Source: an uncultured Lachnospiraceae bacterium (lineage in GTDB: Bacteria > Bacillota > Clostridia > Lachnospirales > Lachnospiraceae). From it: a stretch of DNA of 64,000 nt. The DNA is taken from positions 1 to 64,000 of the forward strand of contig CAKXYI010000002.1 in the NCBI GenBank assembly GCA_934899185.1, given 5' to 3'. The notes beneath the pieces are model-generated. The model was not told the DNA's origin and searched no databases. It worked only from the letters and a program-made list of their open reading frames with translations. The position numbers were made by a program, and so were the translations under genes. Position 1 is the stretch's first letter. The number at the start of each line of letters is the position of its first letter. Positions 25,248 to 33,206 of this stretch are shown in pieces.

Positions 25248-25278
25248 TTTATACAACTTCCACAAGGTGGAAGGTCAA
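25248..25278 (-). promoter_or_regulatory. MerR-type promoter with 19-bp spacer and palindrome
   Basis: On the minus strand TTGACC (25278-25273), a 19-bp spacer containing the palindrome CTTCCACCTTGTGGAAG, and TATAAA (25253-25248). The overlong spacer with an internal dyad is the hallmark of MerR-activated promoters, so the merR-ybjQ pair is probably self-activated. Confidence 0.88.
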
Positions 25279-25413
25279 TATCTTTTTTGAAAATATCCTT
25301 TTTTATTTTACCACAAATTAGAGAGGTCTTTTATGGTGATATTCATTGACACATTTTTTTACAAAAGATAATATGTAATTATCTATGATTATGGCTAGAG
25401 AAAGGTTTGTTTT

Positions 25414-26568
25414 ATGGAGACAATACAACTGGTGGCTCCTTGTCATTTTGGCATGGAGGCAGTTTTAAAAAGAGAGATCTACGATCTCGGATATGATATT
25501 ACAAAGGTGGAGGATGGCAGAGTGACCTTTGAAGGGGATCTGGAAGCCATTTGCAGGAGCAATATCTTCCTGCGCACCGCTGAGCGTGTCATGGTACAGA
25601 TCGGCAGATTTCATGCCACGACCTTTGATGAACTATATGAAAATATGAAGGCTTTGCCATGGGAAGACTGGATTCCACAGGATGGAAAGTTCTGGGTCAA
25701 AAAGGCTTCCTCCGTAAAAAGCAAACTTTTCAGTGCATCGGATATCCAGTCCATCTGTAAAAAGGCAATGGTAGACCGCTTGAAAATGACCTATCATACG
25801 GACTGGTTCAAAGAAGATGGAGCGTCTTTTCCAGTGCGTATCTTCCTATTAAAAGATGAAGTGACGGTGGCACTGGATACGACAGGCGACCCTTTACACA
25901 AAAGGGGCTACCGGACATGGACAAGCAAGGCACCGATCTCTGAAACGCTGGCGGCGGCACTTATCATGCTGACCCCGTGGCGGGCAGACCGCATCTTGGT
26001 AGATCCTTTTTGCGGCAGTGGTACTTTTTTGATCGAGGCAGCCATGATGGCGGCAAATATAGCACCGGGTATGAACCGGTCCTTTACGGCAGAAGCATGG
26101 ACACATTTGATACCAAAGCAGATGTGGTATGATGTGGTAGAAGAAGCCGAGGAGATGGTAGATACGGATATTTCCTGTGATCTGCAGGGCTACGATCTTG
26201 ACCCGGATATGATTCGCATTGCGAGAGCCAATGCCAAGCAGGCAGGCGTAGATCATTTGATCCATTTTCAACAGCGTGATGTGGCAGACCTGAAGCACAG
26301 CAAAAAATACGGCTTTATCATTACCAATCCGCCGTATGGAGAACGATTGGAGGATAAGAAGGATCTTCCGGCACTCTATGCGACGATCGGACAGGTCTAT
26401 CGTGATCTGGATGCATGGTCAATGTATCTGATTACATCCTATGAGGAGGCAGAGCGTTATATCGGACGCAAGGCGGACAAGAATCGCAAGTTATATAACG
26501 GCATGATCCGGACCTATTTCTATCAGTTTATGGGTCCGAAACCGCCGAAAAAGAAGGATAGGGTATGA
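25414..26568 (+). CDS. THUMP-domain class I RNA methyltransferase (YpsC/RlmL-like)
   Basis: 384 aa. The N-terminal ferredoxin-like and THUMP region (about 1-160) is followed by a UPF0020 methyltransferase domain: LVDPFCGSGTFLIEAAMMA (SAM site), GYDLDPDMIRIARANAK, RDVADL and the catalytic FIITNPPYGERL. It would make m2G in 23S rRNA. It starts a five-gene run with 4-bp to short spacings (protease, amidase, rdgB, yfcE-like). Confidence 0.93.
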   Translation: METIQLVAPCHFGMEAVLKREIYDLGYDITKVEDGRVTFEGDLEAICRSNIFLRTAERVMVQIGRFHATTFDELYENMKALPWEDWIPQDGKFWVKKASSVKSKLFSASDIQSICKKAMVDRLKMTYHTDWFKEDGASFPVRIFLLKDEVTVALDTTGDPLHKRGYRTWTSKAPISETLAAALIMLTPWRADRILVDPFCGSGTFLIEAAMMAANIAPGMNRSFTAEAWTHLIPKQMWYDVVEEAEEMVDTDISCDLQGYDLDPDMIRIARANAKQAGVDHLIHFQQRDVADLKHSKKYGFIITNPPYGERLEDKKDLPALYATIGQVYRDLDAWSMYLITSYEEAERYIGRKADKNRKLYNGMIRTYFYQFMGPKPPKKKDRV

Positions 26569-28247
26569 GATATTCCAAGAGATATATAGTACTTACGGTC
26601 ATACTTCTTGTGACCTTTCTGGCAAAACTCAATACTTGGAATGATGAATATGCGGATGTGACAGCCTTTCGTGGTGCCCAGTTGCAGGACGAGGTCTTTT
26701 ATCCGCTCAAGGCGCGCAGCATCAACGAGGAGGGCAATCTGCACTTGACGGTGGGCGAAGACACCTACGGTGTGGCTGATGGTATCATCATGGGCGACCA
26801 TATGCAGGTCATGGCATCCCTTTCCTTCGTGGAGGATTTTTTTGGATGCAGTGCTTCTCTTTATGAGGACAAAAAGATCCTTCTAGATTATGGAGACCAC
26901 TCTTATACTTTTTATATCAATAGTCTGGATGCCAAGCGGGATGACAAGTCGATCACTTTGGATGTTATGCCGGAATTGCATGAGAAGCAGGCATATCTTT
27001 CTTTGCAAGATCTGTGCCGTGAGTTTGGTAGTACCTATAATTATGATGAGGCTAATTATCAGGCAACGATCTCGGGTGATCTACAAAAGGGAAGCCTGCC
27101 GGCATCCTATGATCTGCGGGATAAAGAGCGTGTGTCCGCAGTGCGCAACCAGGGAGATACTTCGACCTGCTGGGCGCAGGCAGCACTTTCTGCCTTGGAA
27201 TCCTCTCTTTTGCCGGAGGAAAAGATTTCCTTTGATGCAGACCGTATGACTTCGGACAATGCTTATAAGGTAGATACGTCGCTGGGTGGCAACTATACTA
27301 TGGCGGTATCTTATCTGGTATCCTGGATGGGACCGGAGCAGAACGGGGAAAAGACCGTGGATAAACATGTGCAGGAAGTCCATTTTTACGATAGTGATGA
27401 CATCGATGATATCAAATGGGCGGTCTATCAGCATGGCGGCGTATCGACATCCATTTATGCCAGCCTATCCACGACAAATCTGAGTAAATCTTCCTATTAT
27501 AATAGGAAAAAGAATGCCTACTGCTATACCGGGGCGGAAAAGCCAAACCATGATGTCGTGATCATTGGCTGGGACGACCATTACAGTGCGTCCAATTTTC
27601 CGGGAAAAGTGGCAGGGAACGGAGCCTTTATTTGTCAGAACAGTTGGGGCGCTACCTTTGGCGAAAATGGTGTGTTTTATGTTTCCTATTATGATACCAA
27701 TATCGGAGATCAGGCGGTTTCATATGTTGGTATAGAGGATGCGGACAATTACGATACCATTTATCAGGCAGATTTGTGCGGCTGGGTCGGACAGGTCGGT
27801 TACAATAAGGACAAGATCCATGCTGCCAATATTTATGAGGCAAAGGAAGATGAACAGATCGAAAGCGCAGGCTTTTATGCACTGGGCAAGAATACATCAT
27901 ATCAGTTATACATGGTCACAGATTATCGCAACACAGCATCCCTTGCCAGCCGCGTTGAAGTGGCGCGGGGCGAATTGAAAGATGCGGGATATTATACCAT
28001 TCCTTTTGACAGACCTTATAGCGTAAAAGATGGAGATAAATTTGCCATTGTTGTGGTATTATCCACACCCGGTATGGATCATCCTATGGCAATCGAATAT
28101 CCGGCAGATGCTTTGAGCCAGCATGTAGATATTTCGGATGGTGAGGGCTACATCAGCAATAACGGGCTGGATTGGGAAAGAGTTGAGGAGACCGCCGGTG
28201 GCAATCTTTGTCTCAAAGCCTATGGAAAGAAAGGGAAAGAAGACTAG
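26565..28247 (+). CDS. Secreted or membrane-anchored papain-family (C1) protease
   Basis: 560 aa. An N-terminal hydrophobic segment (about 7-21) is a signal or anchor. A stalk resembling a copper-amine-oxidase-like fold covers about 30-170. The peptidase C1 domain is about 180-400: SYDLRDKERVSAVRNQGDTS with catalytic Cys in TSTCWAQAALSALE, His in NHDVVIIGWDDHY, and Asn in CQNSWGATFGENG. A C-terminal lectin-like beta domain (about 410-558) follows. ATG overlaps the methyltransferase stop (ATGA). Substrate unknown; likely outside the cell. Confidence 0.88.
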   Translation: MRYSKRYIVLTVILLVTFLAKLNTWNDEYADVTAFRGAQLQDEVFYPLKARSINEEGNLHLTVGEDTYGVADGIIMGDHMQVMASLSFVEDFFGCSASLYEDKKILLDYGDHSYTFYINSLDAKRDDKSITLDVMPELHEKQAYLSLQDLCREFGSTYNYDEANYQATISGDLQKGSLPASYDLRDKERVSAVRNQGDTSTCWAQAALSALESSLLPEEKISFDADRMTSDNAYKVDTSLGGNYTMAVSYLVSWMGPEQNGEKTVDKHVQEVHFYDSDDIDDIKWAVYQHGGVSTSIYASLSTTNLSKSSYYNRKKNAYCYTGAEKPNHDVVIIGWDDHYSASNFPGKVAGNGAFICQNSWGATFGENGVFYVSYYDTNIGDQAVSYVGIEDADNYDTIYQADLCGWVGQVGYNKDKIHAANIYEAKEDEQIESAGFYALGKNTSYQLYMVTDYRNTASLASRVEVARGELKDAGYYTIPFDRPYSVKDGDKFAIVVVLSTPGMDHPMAIEYPADALSQHVDISDGEGYISNNGLDWERVEETAGGNLCLKAYGKKGKED

Positions 28248-28267
28248 ACGATGGGAAAGATGATAGG

Positions 28268-29329
28268 ATGAAGTTAGAAAAAAGAGTCGTGGGTCTGGTC
28301 GCGGCTATATTGCTTGTATTAAGCGTAGCGGTCTGTGGTATTTTCCTTGGCATACCGGATTTGCATGTGTGGGCGCAGCAGAAGCACTTGCAATATGCCA
28401 CACAGGTGGAAAAAGGCGAGTCGGTCTTATCCCTGATGCAGGCAGAGACCGCCGTTTTAAAAGAGGGGCAGCAGGACATCGAGATGCAGGGACAGTTGCG
28501 TCTGGAGATCCCGGAGGAAGTAAAGACCGCAGATGTTGGTATCGAGCAGAATTTCGTGGAGCAGGAGGTACGGATCTATATACCGGAGATCAGTCAATCC
28601 TATTTTTATGATTATCCCATGATCGGTAGCAGCGACCATATTGACGACATCAAATATGATGTAGAAAATAAAAAAGGTCTGATCGATATCCTTTTGGATG
28701 ATGTCTATATTACGGATGTGACATGGCAGGACCATTACCTTTATATGGATTTTGTGGCACCTAGAGACCGCTATGATAAGATCGTGGTCATTGATGCCGG
28801 GCATGGTGGCAGTGATCCGGGAGCAGAAGTCCTGGGGACCGAAGAAAAAGACATTGATCTGGCAATCGCAAAAAAGATCCTTCCGTATTTTCAGGATCAG
28901 GACAAGATAGGTATTTTCTATACGCGAACGGATGACAGCAGCCTGTCGCTGGAAAAAAGAGTAGGGCTTGCCAATACTTTGCAGGCAGATCTTTTCCTAA
29001 GCATCCACAACAATACGACGGCGAGCGGCAGGATGTCCGGGATCAATGGGACCGAGGTCATGTATCATGCGGCAGATGAAAGTGGGGCATCTAAAGCCTT
29101 TGCCCAGACCTGTCTGGATCAACTTTTACAGACACTTGGCTCTGGGAGCAAGGGCGTTGTCGTGGGGGATGATATCTATATCATTCGGACGGCGCAGATG
29201 CCGGTAGCACTGGCGGAGATCGGATTTATGACCAATCAGGAAGAACTGGACAAGTTAAAGAGTGACGAATATCAGGAGGCAGCCGCAAAAGCACTTGCGC
29301 AGGCTGTGCTCCAGACATTGGAGGAGTAA
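28268..29329 (+). CDS. Membrane-anchored N-acetylmuramoyl-L-alanine amidase
   Basis: About 353 aa. An N-terminal helix (about 8-29, GLVAAILLVLSVAVCGIFLG) is a signal anchor, followed by a beta-rich AMIN-like region. The Amidase_3 domain begins near 173: IVVIDAGHGGSDPGAE (zinc His), FYTRTDDSSLSLEKRV, LFLSIHNN (zinc His) and ALAEIGFMTNQEELDKL (catalytic Glu). It cleaves the bond between MurNAc and L-Ala in peptidoglycan. The start at 28268 (MKLEKRV) is chosen from the signal anchor; the longer ORF runs into the protease gene. Confidence 0.92.
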   Translation: MKLEKRVVGLVAAILLVLSVAVCGIFLGIPDLHVWAQQKHLQYATQVEKGESVLSLMQAETAVLKEGQQDIEMQGQLRLEIPEEVKTADVGIEQNFVEQEVRIYIPEISQSYFYDYPMIGSSDHIDDIKYDVENKKGLIDILLDDVYITDVTWQDHYLYMDFVAPRDRYDKIVVIDAGHGGSDPGAEVLGTEEKDIDLAIAKKILPYFQDQDKIGIFYTRTDDSSLSLEKRVGLANTLQADLFLSIHNNTTASGRMSGINGTEVMYHAADESGASKAFAQTCLDQLLQTLGSGSKGVVVGDDIYIIRTAQMPVALAEIGFMTNQEELDKLKSDEYQEAAAKALAQAVLQTLEE

Positions 29330-29333
29330 GAAA

Positions 29334-29939
29334 GTGAAAAAAATTATTTTTGCTACAGGCAATCAAAACAAAATGCGTGAGATCCGTGAGATCTATGAAG
29401 ATCTGGGCTATGAGATCCTTTCCATGAAAGAGGTTGGAATCTCTGTGGACATCGTGGAAGATGGAAAGACCTTTGAAGAAAATGCCCTGATCAAAGCCAG
29501 AGCCATCGCAGATCAGGTGGAGGCCATCGTTCTTGCAGATGATTCCGGGCTGGAGATTGATTATCTGAACAAGGAACCGGGCATTTATTCTGCCAGATAT
29601 ATGGGCGAGGATACCTCGTATGACATCAAGAATGCAAATCTGATCGAGCGGCTGGATGGTGTGCCGAAGGAGGAGCGCACGGCACGATTTGTCTGTGCTG
29701 TGGCAGCGGTATTCCCGGATGGCAGCGAAAAGGTGGTAAGAGGCACGATCGAGGGATACATCGGTTGGGAGCCGGAGGGAGAGAATGGATTCGGCTATGA
29801 TCCGATCTTTTATGTGGATGCCTATGGATGCAGTACGGCGGCTATGTCCCGCGAAGAAAAGAATGCGATCTCCCATCGTGGAAATGCATTGCGTAAGATG
29901 AAGGAAGAGTTGATCAAATATGAGAATACTAGTTGTTAG
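29334..29939 (+). CDS. rdgB: dITP/XTP pyrophosphatase (RdgB/HAM1)
   Basis: 201 aa. It removes deaminated purine nucleotides. Motifs are IIFATGNQNKMREI, GKTFEENALIKARA, VLADDSGLEIDYLN, PGIYSARYMGE, GENGFGYDPIF and the C-terminal ISHRGNALRKM. The start is GTG at 29334 after GGAGG; longer forms overlap the amidase gene. It overlaps the next gene by 20 bp. Confidence 0.95.
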   Translation: MKKIIFATGNQNKMREIREIYEDLGYEILSMKEVGISVDIVEDGKTFEENALIKARAIADQVEAIVLADDSGLEIDYLNKEPGIYSARYMGEDTSYDIKNANLIERLDGVPKEERTARFVCAVAAVFPDGSEKVVRGTIEGYIGWEPEGENGFGYDPIFYVDAYGCSTAAMSREEKNAISHRGNALRKMKEELIKYENTSC

Positions 29940-30396
29940 TGATACACACAGAAAACATGATAATTTGGATATCGCCATCGAAAGGGTCATGCCAGACCGC
30001 ATTTATCATCTGGGTGATGGCGAAGGATGTGAGGACTATATCGAGGCGGTAGCAGACTGCCCATTGGAGATCGTGCGCGGTAACTGCGACTTTGGAAGTG
30101 ATCTGCCGGCAGAAGTGGTGATGCAGGTAGGACGTCATGTGGTCATGCTGACACACGGACATTATTATAATGTAAATTATGGAACCCAAATGCTTGTGGA
30201 GGCTGCCAAGGAAAAAGGTGCGGATATTGTATTCTATGGGCATACACATGTGCCGGAAGTGACGTATGAGGAGGATATGACCATCATCAATCCGGGAAGC
30301 ATCTCTTATCCGAGACAGGATGGCAGAAGACCCTCCTATGTGGTCGTGGATGTAGACCCACAGGGAGATCTTCATTTTAACCTGATCTATATGTGA
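29920..30396 (+). CDS. YfcE/MJ0936-family metallophosphoesterase
   Basis: 158 aa. The dimetal phosphoesterase motifs are ILVVSDTHRKHDN, YHLGDGEGCEDY, IVRGNCD, LTHGHYYNVNYG and FYGHTHVPE. Substrate is unknown in this family (YfcE hydrolyses model phosphodiesters). It is the last gene of the run with rdgB, an order common in Clostridia. Confidence 0.93.
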   Translation: MRILVVSDTHRKHDNLDIAIERVMPDRIYHLGDGEGCEDYIEAVADCPLEIVRGNCDFGSDLPAEVVMQVGRHVVMLTHGHYYNVNYGTQMLVEAAKEKGADIVFYGHTHVPEVTYEEDMTIINPGSISYPRQDGRRPSYVVVDVDPQGDLHFNLIYM

Positions 30397-30492
30397 TCTT
30401 TGAAAAAATAATATGATGAAAGATGGGAAATCCGCCTGTGGCAAGGGCTGGCAGGGCTTGGAAAAAGAAAATAAAAAAAGTGAAAAAAATTG

Positions 30493-30521
30493 TTGACATT
30501 TATCTGCCACTACCATATAAT
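30493..30521 (+). promoter_or_regulatory. Promoter of tRNA cluster 2
   Basis: Perfect TTGACA (30493-30498), a 17-bp spacer and perfect TATAAT (30516-30521), 38 bp before tRNA-Pro. Confidence 0.92.
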
Positions 30522-30558
30522 ATTACTTGCGTCACGGAGAGACGACGCGGTAATACAT

Positions 30559-30633
30559 CGGGGTGTGGCTCAGTTTGGCTAGAGCACCTGGTTTGGGACC
30601 AGGGGGTCGCAGGTTCGAATCCTGTCACCCCGA
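30559..30633 (+). tRNA. tRNA-Pro (TGG)
   Basis: Acceptor CGGGGTG (30559-30565) pairs with CACCCCG (30626-30632). Anticodon stem CCTGG/CCAGG, loop TTTGGGA, anticodon TGG. Confidence 0.96.
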
Positions 30634-30640
30634 CTTGTAT

Positions 30641-30711
30641 GCGGGTGTAGTTCAATGGTAGAACATCAGCCTTCCAAGCTGAATACGTGGGTTCGATTCC
30701 CATCACCCGCT
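30641..30711 (+). tRNA. tRNA-Gly (TCC)
   Basis: Acceptor GCGGGTG (30641-30647) pairs with CACCCGC (30704-30710). Anticodon loop CTTCCAA, anticodon TCC; short D-loop typical of glycine tRNAs. Confidence 0.96.
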
Positions 30712-30722
30712 CTTTTATTTAT

Positions 30723-30796
<74 letters not shown>

Positions 30797-30876
30797 TTCG
30801 ATGTTACTATTTCTTGTTATCATGCAGGAGGTAGTAATATTTTTTAAGTAAGACCATGTCTTACTCATCTCAATAT

Positions 30877-30951
30877 GGTGGGTATAGCGCAGTTGGTTAG
30901 CGCGCCAGATTGTGGCTCTGGAGGCCAAGGGTTCGAATCCCTTTATCCACC
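30877..30951 (+). tRNA. tRNA-His (GTG)
   Basis: Acceptor GTGGGTA (30878-30884) pairs with TATCCAC (30944-30950). The extra G at 30877 faces C30951, the histidine-specific G-1:C73 pair. Anticodon loop TTGTGGC, anticodon GTG. Confidence 0.96.
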
Positions 30952-30983
30952 TTTGTTGCGATAGAGCAACATTATGAAGTTGT

Positions 30984-31055
30984 TGGGCTATCGCCAAGCG
31001 GTAAGGCACTGGATTTTGATTCCAGCATTCGCAGGTTCGAATCCTGCTAGCCCAG
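30984..31055 (+). tRNA. tRNA-Gln (TTG)
   Basis: Acceptor TGGGCTA (30984-30990) pairs with TAGCCCA (31048-31054). Anticodon loop TTTTGAT, anticodon TTG; discriminator G. Confidence 0.96.
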
Positions 31056-31071
31056 CTATCATTTATAATAT

Positions 31072-31144
31072 GGGATACTAGCTCAGTTGGTAGAGCACCT
31101 GACTTTTAATCAGGTTGTCGGGGGTTCGAATCCCCCGTGTCTCA
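31072..31144 (+). tRNA. tRNA-Lys (TTT)
   Basis: Acceptor GGGATAC (31072-31078) pairs with GTGTCTC (31137-31143) with two G-T pairs. Anticodon stem CCTGA/TCAGG, loop CTTTTAA, anticodon TTT. Confidence 0.95.
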
Positions 31145-31160
31145 TTCATAGGAAAACGTG

Positions 31161-31206
31161 AAAACCGTTGCAAAGCCAGTAAGGACAAGGCTTGCAGCGG
31201 TTTTTT
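31161..31206 (+). terminator. Terminator after tRNA cluster 2
   Basis: AACCGTTGCAAAGCC and GGCTTGCAGCGGTT form a long stem around an 11-base loop, followed by a T tract. Confidence 0.88.
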
Positions 31207-31251
31207 ATTATATTCTTTTTATCAAAAACAACGTGAAAAAAATATCAATTC

Positions 31252-31280
31252 TTGCTATCGTTTTGCCCCACCTGTATAAT
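31252..31280 (+). promoter_or_regulatory. Promoter of the oxidoreductase-hydrogenase operon
   Basis: TTGCTA (31252-31257), a 17-bp spacer and TATAAT (31275-31280), giving a leader of about 78 nt before the TTG start. Confidence 0.75.
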
Positions 31281-31364
31281 AAAACTTACATAAGTATGCA
31301 AGTCTTTTTTGGAATAAAGGGGTATTTCCGAAAAGGCAAAGAAAAAGTAAAGGGGGATTTTACA

Positions 31365-33206
31365 TTGAGTAGATTAACGGTTATGACAGATGATCGTGCA
31401 TCGTCTACGACCTTGACACTTGCCAAGGAATTTAAGCAGCGAATTATCGCCAGCCCACCGGGAGTTTGTCTGGTGGAGATGCAACTTGCCATGTTAAAAG
31501 TATGTCATGCACAGAGTTGTGGAAAGTGTGTGCCATGCCGGGACGGCTTGGGTAAACTGGAGGATCTGTTAGAAGATGTTTTGAACAATCGGGCGACAGA
31601 GGACACACTGACTTTGATCGAAAAGACAGCAAAGAATATCGAATTGTCAGCAGACTGTGCGATTGGTTTTGAGGCGGCGCGTATGGTGCTGGTGGGCTTG
31701 GACGGCTTGCAGGAGGACTACATTTCGCATGTAATGCATCACAGATGCAGCGGTAGTTTTGAACAACCGATCCCATGTATCGATCAATGCCCGGCACATG
31801 TAGACATTCCGGGCTATATCGCTCTTACCGGAGCAGGCAGATACGAGGATGCCGTGCGTCTGATTCGAAAAGATAATCCATTTCCTGTGGCATGTGCATT
31901 GATCTGTGAGCATCCTTGTGAGCAGAGATGCCGTAGAAACATGCTGGATTCTTCTGTCAATATTCGCGGACTCAAACGGTCTGCCGTAGATTGTGCAGAT
32001 CTGGATTCCATTCCGGTACCGCCAAAGGCAGAGCCAACAGGAAAGCGCATCGCTATTATCGGTGGTGGACCAAGTGGGCTTACAACGGCTTATTTCCTGC
32101 AACTGATGGGACATCAGACTGTCGTATTTGAGGAGAAACCAGCACTTGGAGGAATGCTTCGCTATGGTATTCCAAATTATCGTTTCCCGAGAAAGCGTCT
32201 GGAACAGGATATTGATTACATCTTAAAGACCGGTGTGGAAGTACACTTAAATACACGGATCGGACGGGACATTTCCATGGTAGATCTGGAAAAGGAATAT
32301 GATGCCATTTATATTTCAATTGGTGCGCAGACTGACAAGAATTTTGACATTGAAGGAGCAGACAGCCTGAACGTTATCTCGGCAGTCAATCTGCTGCGTG
32401 ATGTGGGACTGGAAAAGCGCTTAGACTTTAGCGGTCAAAATGTAGTCGTTATCGGTGGCGGAAATGTTGCCATGGACTGTGCAAGAACAGCCATCCGTGC
32501 CAATGCAGAAAAGGTGAGCATCGTATACAGACGTCAGGAAAAGGATATGACGGCATCACCGGTAGAGGTGCGTGGAGCCATTGAGGAGGGGGTAGAATTA
32601 TTTACCCTGCAGGCACCACTCCGTGTGGAAGCAGATGAAGAAGGTAAGGCGGTGGCGCTTTGGACGCAGCCGCAGATCAGTGGACTTTATGATCGCAATG
32701 GCAGACCGAAGTCCAATAAGGCCGACAAGGATCCGATCCGCATGCCGGCAGATATTATTTTGGTTGCTATCGGGCAGGATATCGAAAGTGATCAGTTTGA
32801 AGAACAGGGCATTTCCACCAAATGGAACCGTATCATCACAGATGATGGCGGCAAGACGACCGGAAATCCTGGCGTATTTTCCGGTGGAGACTGTGTATCT
32901 GGACCGGCAACTGTGATCAAGGCGATCGCTGCAGGAAAAGTTGTGGCTGCCAATATTGATGAATATTTGGGCTACCATCACGAGATTACCGTAGATGTCG
33001 ATATTCCATCTCCTCTTATGAATGACAAGTTGCCAAGCGGACGTATCCACTTGACAGAAAGAGAAGCGTGTGAACGCAAAAACGACTTTGACGGCATTGA
33101 GAATGCCATGAGCCGTGAAGAGACGATCCAGGAAGCAGCCAGATGTCTGCGCTGCGATCACTATGGATGTGGTGTACTGAGAGGAGGTAGGGAATTAAGA
33201 TGGTAA
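31365..33206 (+). CDS. NuoF 4Fe-4S domain fused to GltD-like NAD(P)H oxidoreductase
   Basis: About 613 aa. Residues about 35-130 match the NADH_4Fe-4S domain of NuoF/HydB (SCGKCVPCRDGLGKLEDLL ... SADCAIGFE). Residues 140-230 carry the two-cluster domain of glutamate synthase beta subunits (PCIDQCPAHVDIPGYIA, CEHPCEQRCRR). FAD and NAD(P) Rossmann folds follow (RIAIIGGGPSGLTTAYFLQ, VVVIGGGNVAMDCARTA, FSGGDCVSGPATVIKAIAAG). A Cys tail RCLRCDHYGCG ends it. The start is TTG at 31365 after AGGGGG. It overlaps the hydrogenase start by 7 bp, so it is the likely NAD(P)H partner of that enzyme. No flavin-bearing NuoF N-half is present. Confidence 0.85.
   Translation: MSRLTVMTDDRASSTTLTLAKEFKQRIIASPPGVCLVEMQLAMLKVCHAQSCGKCVPCRDGLGKLEDLLEDVLNNRATEDTLTLIEKTAKNIELSADCAIGFEAARMVLVGLDGLQEDYISHVMHHRCSGSFEQPIPCIDQCPAHVDIPGYIALTGAGRYEDAVRLIRKDNPFPVACALICEHPCEQRCRRNMLDSSVNIRGLKRSAVDCADLDSIPVPPKAEPTGKRIAIIGGGPSGLTTAYFLQLMGHQTVVFEEKPALGGMLRYGIPNYRFPRKRLEQDIDYILKTGVEVHLNTRIGRDISMVDLEKEYDAIYISIGAQTDKNFDIEGADSLNVISAVNLLRDVGLEKRLDFSGQNVVVIGGGNVAMDCARTAIRANAEKVSIVYRRQEKDMTASPVEVRGAIEEGVELFTLQAPLRVEADEEGKAVALWTQPQISGLYDRNGRPKSNKADKDPIRMPADIILVAIGQDIESDQFEEQGISTKWNRIITDDGGKTTGNPGVFSGGDCVSGPATVIKAIAAGKVVAANIDEYLGYHHEITVDVDIPSPLMNDKLPSGRIHLTEREACERKNDFDGIENAMSREETIQEAARCLRCDHYGCGVLRGGRELRW

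Noticed and set aside
31158-31364. N-terminal extension of the oxidoreductase ORF back to 31158
   Set aside because: It would run through the tRNA terminator and the promoter; the TTG at 31365 with AGGGGG and the family start support the shorter form.
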